Of a stretch of 48,304 bases of DNA, positions 35,753 through 42,969 are shown in pieces. Made by a program: the position numbers and the translations under genes. This DNA is from Thermoplasmatota archaeon (GTDB lineage Archaea; Thermoplasmatota; B47-G6; B47-G6B; 47-G6): the NCBI GenBank assembly GCA_029258975.1, contig JAPDJS010000013.1, positions 1-48,304 of the forward strand, written 5' to 3'. Numbering within the stretch: position 1 is the first letter of the stretch; each line of letters opens with the position of its first letter. The notes below the pieces were generated by a model. It worked only from the letters and a program-made list of their open reading frames with translations. It was not told where the DNA came from and ran no database searches.

Positions 35753-36759
35753 TCTTTTTCACCTTTTGGTTTGAATTTGTAAAAGATAAAGGTAACGATA
35801 AGGAAGTAGATCGAGATTATTACTGGAGATACATAGTTTGGAACTCCAATCCATGTAAAAGCCGCTGCGATTAAATATGCAATTCCTGGCATTACTAGTG
35901 TGAATATTGCTATTATCGTGAGGAGTTCTGCCAACTCCTTGAGAGCTGCTTTGTAATCGTCTGGTGTCGAAAGGTACCAATAGTAAAATGAAACAAAGAC
36001 CAAAGCTCCGACTCCGTTTCCTAGAGTAACGAAGAAGATGTTCCTCATTATATCAATCCATGTAATGCTTGAATCAAGGAATGTCCCTACAGTAAGCATC
36101 CACATATTTGCTATACTGTGTTCGAATCCTATCGTAACGAAAGCGAATATGGGGAACCATATAGCGAGTATTTTGCCAGCGTGATCCTTAGCTCTTGCAG
36201 CGAGCCATATAGCAATGTTTACTAGCCAGTTACAACCAACTCCTAACCAAAATAATTGCCATATGCTATAATTAACTTTTGTGGAGGAGATAGCCACACT
36301 GAGATCGGCGAGAGAGGCTTTAAGGAAAATACCAGTACCATAAACAGCCATAAATGCCATAAAAACTGAGCCTATAAAGTTTCCTGTATAGCTTCCAATC
36401 CAATTGTAAAGGATGTGTTCAATCCTAGCAGTCCTGCTGAACTTTGAATAAGCGCCTACCGAGACGTTACCTGTCCATAGTTCTGCGCCACCAATAACTA
36501 CCATAATGAGCCCTACTGGGAAAACGACTCCTAACAAAATCTTAAACACTGAGAAGTTCGGTGATGAACCATATGGAGAAAATGAGACTGCACTTATGAG
36601 AGCTAACATAAAACCAAACGCTATATATGCGCCTGCCGCGAACCCTGCCAAGACAAGTCTTGACGGTGTAAGCATTGACTTAAGCTTGCCAGTCCTTGAA
36701 AGGGCACTTACTGTATCCGGCACATTATAAGGATCATTATTATGGTTATTGTTGACCAT
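35749..36759 (-). CDS. fdhC: FocA/FdhC-family formate channel
   Basis: The 336-residue protein has six main hydrophobic segments and the FNT-family pattern: GFAAGAYIAFGFMLA in the first helix, the VGAYSKFSRTARIEHILYNWIGSYTGNFIGS block, and WLVNIAIWLAARAKDHAGKILAIWFPIFAFVTIGFEHSIANM with the pore histidine context FEHSIANM. Being first in an fdh operon supports formate over nitrite or hydrosulfide. It may admit formate as a substrate or export formate made by FdhA. The start is preceded by AGGTGGGAG, and the gene has a TATA box and palindromes upstream. Confidence 0.94.
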   Translation of the reverse strand: MVNNNHNNDPYNVPDTVSALSRTGKLKSMLTPSRLVLAGFAAGAYIAFGFMLALISAVSFSPYGSSPNFSVFKILLGVVFPVGLIMVVIGGAELWTGNVSVGAYSKFSRTARIEHILYNWIGSYTGNFIGSVFMAFMAVYGTGIFLKASLADLSVAISSTKVNYSIWQLFWLGVGCNWLVNIAIWLAARAKDHAGKILAIWFPIFAFVTIGFEHSIANMWMLTVGTFLDSSITWIDIMRNIFFVTLGNGVGALVFVSFYYWYLSTPDDYKAALKELAELLTIIAIFTLVMPGIAYLIAAAFTWIGVPNYVSPVIISIYFLIVTFIFYKFKPKGEKE

Positions 36760-36809
36760 GATCTCCCACCTTTCGCGTTAGATTCCTATGCTCTCGAATA
36801 AAAGAATGT

Positions 36810-36826
36810 TATATTTAAATATATAG
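36810..36826 (-). promoter_or_regulatory. candidate TATA box of the formate operon
   Basis: The AT-only stretch TATATTTAAATATATA lies 50-65 bp before the fdhC start. Transcription to the left would start near 36790, giving a leader of about 30 nt. Confidence 0.55.
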
Positions 36827-36841
36827 GCTCTGTGATCTGTT

Positions 36842-36859
36842 GTGTCAAAAGACACGTGT
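36842..36859. promoter_or_regulatory. inverted repeat, candidate operator of the formate operon
   Basis: GTGTC-AAAA-GACAC (36842-36855) is a perfect dyad, and ACACGTGT (36852-36859) is a second overlapping palindrome. It lies 16 bp upstream of the fdhC TATA box as transcribed, where an archaeal activator or repressor could bind. Confidence 0.45.
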
Positions 36860-36894
36860 GTTAGTGCCTTACAGAACAGAATCTATTGTCAAAT

Positions 36895-36925
36895 GCTGTC
36901 AAAGAGCTTGATAAGTCCAGACAGC
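36895..36925. repeat. 6-bp arm inverted repeat between fdhC and PadR
   Basis: GCTGTC at 36895-36900 and GACAGC at 36920-36925 are exact inverted copies separated by 19 bp. They could be half-sites of one operator or a weak stem; the meaning is uncertain. Confidence 0.3.
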
Positions 36926-36982
36926 GCGTTTTTATACTAACCTACGTTTTATAAGAATTGAGAGATACCAGAAGAAAATAGA

Positions 36983-36999
36983 TCGAAACGTTTAAATAA
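36983..36999 (+). promoter_or_regulatory. BRE/TATA promoter of the PadR gene at 37073
   Basis: CGAAACGTTTAAATA combines a BRE-like purine stretch and a TTTAAATA box in ideal order. Transcription would start near 37022, giving a leader of about 50 nt. Confidence 0.6.
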
Positions 37000-37072
37000 C
37001 TGTAGAGGGCAATCTCAAAACGCATATACCCAACGCTCTTTGGAGAGATTTGCTCTAGTGAGGGTAACTATA

Positions 37073-37423
37073 ATGCCATATGGAGTCCCGGGTGGTAGGG
37101 GAGGCCCTTGGAAGGGTTTTATGGGGCAGTACCTGCCGCTAATTATTTTAAAAATAATTAAAGAGAAGAATGAAGTTCATGGATACGAGATATCAAAAAT
37201 TGTTGAGGATTTATTTGAATCTCCTTTACCACCGGGTATGATCTATATGTACTTAAGAAGGATGGAGTCTCGAGGGTTAATAATTTCTCAATGGGACTAT
37301 AATTCGAGTCCACCGAGGAGAGTCTATACGGTTACCCCATTGGGCGAATCCTATTTTGAGGCTTCCAAAAGGTTTTTAGGAGTCCTTAAGAAGGTGCTCG
37401 ATTATCTTTGCGAAGAATGTTAG
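37073..37423 (+). CDS. short PadR-family transcriptional regulator
   Basis: The 116-residue protein is a minimal PadR: a Gly/Pro-rich lead (MPYGVPGGRGGPWKGF) and a winged helix with LPLIILKIIKEKNEVHGYEISKI, PPGMIYMYLRRMESRGLI and the wing PPRRVYTVTPLGESYFE, followed by a short dimer helix ending in CEEC. The paired cysteines at the C-terminus could sense redox state or metals. I chose ATG 37073 with GAGGGT 7 nt upstream; a TTG at 37040 is in frame. It diverges from the fdh operon and may control it or the decayed SDR gene downstream. This is inferred from position. Confidence 0.85.
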   Translation: MPYGVPGGRGGPWKGFMGQYLPLIILKIIKEKNEVHGYEISKIVEDLFESPLPPGMIYMYLRRMESRGLIISQWDYNSSPPRRVYTVTPLGESYFEASKRFLGVLKKVLDYLCEEC

Positions 37424-37453
37424 AAAGGTTTACGTTGTTTTCGTCTGTAATCG

Positions 37454-37468
37454 ACTCTTTTTGATATA
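37454..37468 (+). promoter_or_regulatory. candidate TATA box of the former SDR gene
   Basis: TTTTTGATATAAAAG lies about 60 bp before the SDR ATG, and GGAGG follows 8 nt before that ATG. The expression signals of the pseudogene therefore look intact. Confidence 0.4.
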
Positions 37469-37524
37469 AAAGAAGAAGTGCTATAACCTTTTGAAGACAA
37501 TATATATCTTTTAGGAGGAACTAT

Positions 37525-38077
37525 ATGAAAAAGAAATATGTGCTTATCACCGGAGGAAGCAGGGGAATTGGAAGAACTACAGCGCTTAGGTTTGTTCGGG
37601 AGGGTTATAGGGGGTGATTATAACCTATAAAGAAAACAAAAAAACTTGCAGAAGATGTTGTGGATAAAACAAAGACATTGGGAGCACCATTTGCACTTGA
37701 GGTAGAGGTGGACGTGACAAAGCTGGAGAGTATTAAGAAAGCCAAAGAAAGGATCGAGGATCTTGTGTCGTATATCAATGTGCTTGTAAATAATGCAGGA
37801 ATAGTTCTTAGAGGTACAATAGAGGAAATAACGTTAGAGGATTGGGAAAAGGTAATTAGGGTTAACCTTACTGGCCCGTTTTTAGTGATAAAAGAGTTTT
37901 TAGATCTTCTTTTAAGAGCTCCGTGGGCAAAGAAAGAGAGTAAAGGAATTACATCCCTTAAGAATTATACTTAATCCAGAAGACGTTGCTGAGGCAATAC
38001 TATTTTTGACAGATCCGGAGAAGTCACAGGGGATAACTGGACACACTCTTTCCGTAAATGCTGGGAGATATACGTAA
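37525..38077 (+). pseudogene. decayed short-chain dehydrogenase/reductase (FabG-like)
   Basis: The ATG after GGAGG starts a clear SDR N-terminus with the nucleotide motif TGGSRGIGRTTA, which stops at a TGA near 37615. The coding signal then continues in other frames: VIITYKENKK, then from about 37650 KLAEDVVDKTKTLG, then DVTKLESIKKAKERI, the LVNNAGI motif and RVNLTGPFLVIKEFL. It breaks again near 37950, and from about 37960 the usual C-terminus appears in another frame (RIILNPEDVAEAILFL to GITGHTLSVNAG). The catalytic Ser and YxxxK region is absent. At least two frameshifts plus a deletion of roughly 60-80 codons make it non-functional. It lies just after the PadR gene. Confidence 0.88.
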
Positions 38078-38105
38078 TGCACAAATACGCTCAATACTAC
38101 TAGAT

Positions 38106-38117
38106 ATTATATAAGTA
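38106..38117 (+). promoter_or_regulatory. candidate TATA box of the V4R-like gene
   Basis: ATTATATAAGTA lies about 60-70 bp upstream of the ATG at 38176; transcription would start near 38140. Confidence 0.45.
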
Positions 38118-38175
38118 GTCTGAAAGAAATGTAAATTGCGTAAATTAAAAACCCAGTGAGATACAGGTGTATAGT

Positions 38176-38988
38176 ATGAAGAGCATGTTAAGACTCCCAA
38201 TAATCTCAGACAAGCCTGGTATACTTATTAGGATCACGGCAGATGAGGAAACTATAAGCGAGTTTTTTGTAATCCTCTTTAGAGATCTAGGACTCCCACC
38301 TAGGTTACAGATAGATCTCTCACAGGATAGCGATCATAAACACACGATATATGCATTTATAAAATTTGAGAGTCAGGATCTGCTTGAAATGGTAGTTAAA
38401 GATTTGGAGAAGGTCTTAAAGGGAATCCCAAATATTTCGTGGGATATAGTGCCATTGAAAGAATATGGCATGTACTACGCAGTAGAGGAAATTCCTGCAT
38501 TTTCTATAGAGAATCTTGACGAGCCTTTAGTAATGATAAGCCTAAGCAGGTTTGTGAGAGCTTTTGAAATGATGTATAAATGTATGGGTACTGGGAGTTA
38601 CGTGATTATATATCAGTTAGGAAAGGAAAGCGGGAGATGGATTGCAGAAAAACATGAAAAGGCTGCTAGAATCCTAGTAGAACAAAGAAGAATAAAAGAT
38701 CTGATAGAATTGTTATTTAAAGCCTTAGCACATCTAAGAAATGTTCCAAAAAGTGAAGTAGTTCAAGAGAGGAACAAGATAAAAGTGACTTTCAAGAAGG
38801 ATGAGTACTTTGAGGCTATAATGCACCTTGTTACGCGATTTGCGTATGGAATTGTTGTAGGGCTTTTTGAGGGTCTTGGCCATACAACAGTCACGGAGGT
38901 CGATGTTGAGGGTGCCGGTGGTATTAAAGAAGTAAATGTAGTTATAGACTCCGAAAAATGGAGGATAGTAATCTCTTCTGAGCAATAG
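38176..38988 (+). CDS. ACT-like plus V4R-like domain protein
   Basis: The 270-residue protein appears to have two domains. The first 90 residues (LPIISDKPGILIRITADEETISEFFVI) resemble an ACT-type ligand-sensing fold. The second half (FEMMYKCMGTGSYVIIYQLGKESGRWIAE, and near the end FAYGIVVGLFEGLGHTTVTEVDVEGAG) resembles the V4R domain, but lacks the cysteines that many V4R domains use to bind zinc. A small-molecule sensor or regulator is the best guess. I chose ATG 38176 because CAGGTG lies 6 nt upstream. It stands before the isoaspartyl dipeptidase gene by 46 bp. Confidence 0.65.
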   Translation: MKSMLRLPIISDKPGILIRITADEETISEFFVILFRDLGLPPRLQIDLSQDSDHKHTIYAFIKFESQDLLEMVVKDLEKVLKGIPNISWDIVPLKEYGMYYAVEEIPAFSIENLDEPLVMISLSRFVRAFEMMYKCMGTGSYVIIYQLGKESGRWIAEKHEKAARILVEQRRIKDLIELLFKALAHLRNVPKSEVVQERNKIKVTFKKDEYFEAIMHLVTRFAYGIVVGLFEGLGHTTVTEVDVEGAGGIKEVNVVIDSEKWRIVISSEQ

Positions 38989-39034
38989 ATCCTCAAACTA
39001 TTCATCATATTTGATTTTGGAGAGTTGAGGAAGA

Positions 39035-40201
39035 GTGAACACCCTTCTTATTAAGAGTGGAAATGTTTACGCCCCTAAACCATTAGGGAAGAAGGACGTA
39101 TTAATAATAGGAGAAAAAATAGCTGCTATTAATAGCGAAATATCTGAAGATGACGTCTTCAAGGTTTTTAGGCAAGTTAAGATTATAGACGCCTCAGATC
39201 ACTACGTTATCCCGGGGTTTATAGACCAGCACGTGCATATTCACGGCGCAGGAGGGGAGGGAGGACCGCAATATAGAACGCCTCCAATACAGCTTAGTAC
39301 TTTAATAAAATCCGGAATAACATCCGTCGTGGGCCTTTTAGGCACAGATGGAATTACGAGATCTCTCAGAGAACTCTTAATGAAGGCCAGAAGTTTAGAG
39401 GCGGAAGGAATAAGCGCGTGGATATATACGGGATCATATCAAGTACCTTCTCCTACAATTACGGGGAGTGTACTTACAGATATTATGCTAATAGACAAAG
39501 TGATAGGGGTAAAAATATCGCTATCAGATCACAGATCATCGCATCCGACTGTTGAAGAAATAAGGAGAATAGCTTCAGATGCGAGGGTTGCGGGAATACT
39601 TTCTGGGAAGGCAGGGGTTGTCCATATCCATATGGGAAGTGAGAAGCCTGGGTTAAGGCCTATCTTGGAGGCAATAGAGGATACCGATATTCCTATAGAA
39701 CAGTTTGCGCCGACACATATTAATAGGTGTAGGGAGCTCTTCGAAGAGGCCATTGAGTTTGGAAAGATGGGAGGTTACGTGGACATAACTGCTGGAGTAA
39801 GGTCATTGAAGCCGAGTGAGGCTATCAAAGAGATGCTCTCCCGTGGCGTCCCTTTAGATAGGATTACTATGAGTAGCGATGGGAATGGAAGTATGCCAAA
39901 GTTTAATGAGAGAAAAGAGCTTGTAAAAGTTTCAATAGCACCTGTGGATTCCATACTCAAAGAATTTAGAGATCTCGTTATCAGAGAGAAAGTTAAAATG
40001 GAAGATGCCATAAGAATAGTGTCCACAAATGTGGCGAGACATTTAAAGCTTCGTTCTAAGGGAGAGCTATCGGAGGGCAAAGATGCAGACATTTTGATTG
40101 TGACTAAGGATAGTTTGGGATTAAGATATGTAATTGCTAGAGGAGAAGTAATGATGGAAGATGGGAAAGTTGTGCGATATGGAACATTTGAGCATGTGTA
40201 A
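39035..40201 (+). CDS. iadA: isoaspartyl dipeptidase (beta-aspartyl peptidase) IadA
   Basis: IadA is an amidohydrolase-superfamily enzyme that cleaves isoaspartyl dipeptides arising from protein ageing, a frequent problem at high temperature. The 388-residue protein has HVHIHGAGGEGG with metal ligands H66 and H68, the likely carbamylated lysine K160 in GVKISLSDHRSS, H199 in HIHMG, H228 in APTHIN and D282 in MSSDGNGS. These match the order known for the E. coli enzyme. The start is GTG with TTGAGG upstream. It ends 6 bp from the convergent radical SAM gene. Confidence 0.94.
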   Translation: MNTLLIKSGNVYAPKPLGKKDVLIIGEKIAAINSEISEDDVFKVFRQVKIIDASDHYVIPGFIDQHVHIHGAGGEGGPQYRTPPIQLSTLIKSGITSVVGLLGTDGITRSLRELLMKARSLEAEGISAWIYTGSYQVPSPTITGSVLTDIMLIDKVIGVKISLSDHRSSHPTVEEIRRIASDARVAGILSGKAGVVHIHMGSEKPGLRPILEAIEDTDIPIEQFAPTHINRCRELFEEAIEFGKMGGYVDITAGVRSLKPSEAIKEMLSRGVPLDRITMSSDGNGSMPKFNERKELVKVSIAPVDSILKEFRDLVIREKVKMEDAIRIVSTNVARHLKLRSKGELSEGKDADILIVTKDSLGLRYVIARGEVMMEDGKVVRYGTFEHV

Positions 40202-40207
40202 AGAGAA

Positions 40208-41377
40208 TTATCGATAATTGTTCACAATGTAATATCCACTGGCATAAGTTAAGCATGGTGCTAGCTTCTTCACAAGGTCTGGTCTTTCTAATATGTCTAG
40301 TAACCGTTTTTCGTGGGCTTTAAGGCTCTTGAAAAGCCAGAGAGGATACTGCCTTAATTTTTTACCAAATAAGAGTCCCTCTTTTTCACAAAAATCTTTG
40401 AAGTCTTCAGCAGAGGCTTTTCCTTTGGTTAGAGCGACCTTATAAAGATCCCAAAGAGTCGGACGTCTAGTCCACGATACCTTTAGGAAATGCATCCCAC
40501 AACAGTCTACATCGTTGGGCACATGAAAACTAAAGAGACCCTCCTTACAAGTGGCGAGGTGAACTCTATACTTCTTAGCATACTTGTTAAGCGCTTCCAT
40601 AACTTTTATTTTGTATTCAAGCGGAGGGTGTACAAGGGGACTTTCCTCAACTGGGGTTCTTGGGAGGTATGAGTCCCAGGGTACTTCGTATATAGAAGAA
40701 TACTTCGATAACATCTTTTTGTAGAAGTCAAACACAGCTTTTTCTATTCTAAGAAACTCTACGGTCACCATTCTTGCTCCAGCATTGGAAATTTCTTCAA
40801 AAAATGCGTCAATATCTCTATCGCTTATTCCTGGAATGAATGGTTGAAGTCTTACTAGTGTTGGGATATCTCTATCGCTAGCTTTTCTAACAAAGTTTAG
40901 CCTATCTTCAACGGAGGGTGCATGTGGCTCTAGCACTCTTATTTCGTCGGTTTTTGGCAGTGCGTTTATGCTAACTTGTAAAACGAGAAGGCCTTCATTG
41001 GCTAATGATTTTAGCATCTCAAAATGTTTATGCGAAGGTACAAGCTTCGTGTTCACTATTATAGGTATCCTATTTTTGTATGCAACTTTTAGAACTTTCA
41101 GCGTAATCTTAGCTGGAGGTTGAAATGGGTCGCTAAGGGCTGAGATTCTAATCGGAATTACAGGTAAGCCTTTCTGAATAATTTTTGCATATTCTTTAAG
41201 AAGTCTCAGTACTTCGAAAATTGCCTTAGGTTGCCCATGCGGGCCACGATACCATCTTGCATAACAGTAAACGCAACCAACATTACACGTACTAAAGACT
41301 TCTCCTCTAACTACACTATGGCATAGTGCGCTTACTCTGCTGCTTGTTCCAATTGTAAAGTATTCCAGTCTAACCAT
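40208..41377 (-). CDS. radical SAM protein (SplB-like / DNA-repair photolyase-like)
   Basis: The 389-residue protein carries the radical SAM cluster motif CNVGCVYC with C31, C35 and C38, followed by YARWYRGPHG. The following barrel has ALSDPFQPPAK and LVLQVSINAL, matching SPL-like proteins annotated as SplB or Rv2578c-type. True spore photolyase activity is not expected in an archaeon, so the substrate is open. Additional cysteines near the C-terminus (CKEGLFSFHVPNDVDCCGMHF) could bind another cluster. A TATA-like box (CTATTTAAAAG on the minus strand near 41430-41440) is placed about 55 bp upstream. Confidence 0.88.
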   Translation of the reverse strand: MVRLEYFTIGTSSRVSALCHSVVRGEVFSTCNVGCVYCYARWYRGPHGQPKAIFEVLRLLKEYAKIIQKGLPVIPIRISALSDPFQPPAKITLKVLKVAYKNRIPIIVNTKLVPSHKHFEMLKSLANEGLLVLQVSINALPKTDEIRVLEPHAPSVEDRLNFVRKASDRDIPTLVRLQPFIPGISDRDIDAFFEEISNAGARMVTVEFLRIEKAVFDFYKKMLSKYSSIYEVPWDSYLPRTPVEESPLVHPPLEYKIKVMEALNKYAKKYRVHLATCKEGLFSFHVPNDVDCCGMHFLKVSWTRRPTLWDLYKVALTKGKASAEDFKDFCEKEGLLFGKKLRQYPLWLFKSLKAHEKRLLDILERPDLVKKLAPCLTYASGYYIVNNYR

Positions 41378-41470
41378 CGCATCAGATATTTTATCTTGTT
41401 ATTTTATCTATTGTGTAAGTTTTAGATCACAACACTTTTAAATAGAGAATCAAACACTTTATATATGTCC

Positions 41471-41495
41471 GAAACATACGTTTCATTTAAGAAAC
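41471..41495. promoter_or_regulatory. GAAAC palindrome with an additional half-site
   Basis: GAAAC-ATAC-GTTTC (41471-41484) is a perfect 5-bp-arm dyad, followed after 6 bp by a third copy of GAAAC at 41491-41495. It lies just downstream of a rightward TATA-like box. It could be an operator or a short hairpin at the start of an RNA. Confidence 0.35.
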
Positions 41496-41734
41496 GATTG
41501 TTTACATAACGGCGACCAACTTTGTGATCTACACACTCATAAAAATTAAATTATAGTCCTTATTTCGTCGAGATTTAATTCATAGCAGTTTTAACACACA
41601 TTTAATCAAAAATCCTTACTCATCGTTTCTGAATATCACTTACTATGGCGACTTTGCCTAAGACATCACCTTGATTGTAGTCAAAACAGTGGCGCCCCCA
41701 TTTGCGGCAAAATATAAAGATGGAGAGAAAGGAT

Positions 41735-41748
41735 AATTTATAATAAAG
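41735..41748 (+). promoter_or_regulatory. candidate TATA box of the PLD gene
   Basis: AATTTATAATAAAG lies about 30-40 bp before the ATG at 41777, giving a transcription start near 41765 and a very short leader that holds GAGGT at 41766-41770. Confidence 0.5.
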
Positions 41749-41776
41749 TTAAGTAAATCTGTCTAGAGGTTTAGGC

Positions 41777-42349
41777 ATGAGAACGTATATAGGCAAAGGT
41801 GCTGGTGCCCACATAGAAATGAAACTGCTGGGGGCAAGAAGATACGTCTTGGTGTGTTCCCCATATATTAGTCCGGATTATGCGTCAAAAATTGTGTCTT
41901 TAGCGAGTAATAACGTAGCAATAAGACTCATCACTAGCAATTCTCAAGATCCCTACCAGCAACAGAGTCTGAAAATATTAAAGGAGGCAATAACCCCGCC
42001 TAGGGGCCTATTTACTTTCAGAAAAAGAAAGAACTGGAAGAGAATCCCGTTGGAACTCATGATAATCAATGAGAAGCTTGTGCACGCAAAAATATATGTA
42101 ATTGATGGCGAATACGCCGTTGTAGGGTCAGCAAACATGACAAAGAATGGATTTTGGGACAACATCGAGTATATCATGATTTTTGAGGGAGATGAGGCAC
42201 AAAAAATAGAAGATGATTTCCAAACTTTGTGGCGCGTCTATATTCAACACTATAGGGACTATATTCAGCTATTTGAGTATGAGGAGCCCATAACTCCGGA
42301 GAGAAGTGTTTTTGGAAAGATAGTGGGGAAGATTTTCGCTCGAGACTAA
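41777..42349 (+). CDS. single-HKD phospholipase D-like protein (Nuc-type nuclease candidate)
   Basis: The 190-residue protein has one HKD catalytic motif, H103-A-K105 with D110 in HAKIYVID, followed by VVGSANMTKNGFWDN with N120. An N-terminal strand-rich segment (YVLVCSPYISPDYASKIV) is also typical of PLD proteins. Small single-HKD proteins act as dimers; known ones include nucleases of the Nuc and BfiI type and phosphodiesterases. There is no signal peptide, so it is cytosolic, favouring a nucleic-acid substrate; that is inference. The ATG follows GAGGT at 6 nt. Its stop overlaps the convergent 102-residue gene by 4 bp. Confidence 0.85.
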   Translation: MRTYIGKGAGAHIEMKLLGARRYVLVCSPYISPDYASKIVSLASNNVAIRLITSNSQDPYQQQSLKILKEAITPPRGLFTFRKRKNWKRIPLELMIINEKLVHAKIYVIDGEYAVVGSANMTKNGFWDNIEYIMIFEGDEAQKIEDDFQTLWRVYIQHYRDYIQLFEYEEPITPERSVFGKIVGKIFARD

Positions 42350-42654
42350 GCTTCTATGTAGCCCTCAAACATCTCCTTAGTGCCTTTAACATCTTCTGAG
42401 GTAATTCTTATGTCGATTATATTTTCGATTTTTATTATAAGTACAGCCTCGTCCTCCTTTATTACGAGTCTTATATCGTCAGGGTCATTTTCCTCAAGCT
42501 TCCTTATTGCGTACTCTATCCTTTCCTTTTGTGTGGATATTTGATCATCTACAATTGAAGCGGCGTGTTCCACATCTATTTCTTTAATCCTCATACGGTT
42601 TTTGATTATTTCAATCAAGTCCTCTTTTGGAATCTTTATTTTATATATCTCCAT
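42346..42654 (-). CDS. unknown 102-residue charged protein
   Basis: I do not recognise this protein. It is highly charged with a helical centre (MRIKEIDVEHAASIVDDQISTQKERIEYAIRKLEEND, described here by its ends) and strand-like C-terminus (EAVLIIKIENIIDIRITSEDV). No membrane segment or cysteine is present. The gene begins 24 bp after the small membrane protein gene and so belongs to the nifX-like run. Coding support comes from composition and operon position. Confidence 0.65.
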   Translation of the reverse strand: MEIYKIKIPKEDLIEIIKNRMRIKEIDVEHAASIVDDQISTQKERIEYAIRKLEENDPDDIRLVIKEDEAVLIIKIENIIDIRITSEDVKGTKEMFEGYIEA

Positions 42655-42678
42655 AAACTCTCATCCCCCAATATCTTC

Positions 42679-42921
42679 TCACTCCTGTCTGCTCCTTTTA
42701 CACTCTTCGAGATCTTTTGCGACTTTGTCTATGATAGGAATAAACAGCACTCCAAAGAATCCTGTGAGTAGAAACACAACACTTAGGGTCCAAAGCATAT
42801 AGAAAATTGAGCTAGCTATGGCTGATGCTATAAACAAAAAGACAATCCCTAGAATGCTCAGAGCCACCGAAGTCCCAAAAATTATGTTAAGAGTACTTTT
42901 CGAAGATTGTTCGTTGGTCAT
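42679..42921 (-). CDS. small two-helix membrane protein
   Basis: The 80-residue protein has two hydrophobic helices (about 13-37 and 41-60) with a charged C-terminus (KVAKDLEECKRSRQE). I chose ATG 42921 since GGTGAGG is right upstream; a longer frame from 42969 would add 16 residues that overlap the nifX end. It is cotranscribed with the NifX-like gene. Function is unknown; such proteins can be membrane tethers for soluble partners. Confidence 0.65.
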   Translation of the reverse strand: MTNEQSSKSTLNIIFGTSVALSILGIVFLFIASAIASSIFYMLWTLSVVFLLTGFFGVLFIPIIDKVAKDLEECKRSRQE

Positions 42922-42969
42922 GTCCTCACCTTTATCTGAATTTTTGGTTAGTATATAGCTATTTGACAT

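Larger units (their letters stand above)
36760..37072. other. 313-bp divergent control region fdhC/PadR
   Basis: This gap holds a TATA box for each direction and at least two inverted repeats, listed separately. A further TATA-like box (GTTTTATAAG near 36947-36956) points right. No ORF or RNA gene is evident. Confidence 0.6.
41378..41776. other. 399-bp divergent intergenic region without gene
   Basis: The longest gene-free stretch of the window. It contains a TATA-like box for the radical SAM gene on the left, a rightward TATA-like box near 41453-41463, a GAAAC palindrome, and the PLD gene promoter near 41735-41748. I found no ORF longer than about ten codons starting at ATG in the middle and no tRNA or clear C/D-box guide. 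Confidence 0.6.

Noticed and set aside
37660..37974. Independent intact 104-residue gene
   Set aside because: It is the middle fragment of the broken SDR gene, with matching SDR sequence before and after it in other frames.
41471..41495. GAAAC repeats as a start of a CRISPR array
   Set aside because: Only a short palindrome and one further half-site exist; there are no regular repeats or spacers.
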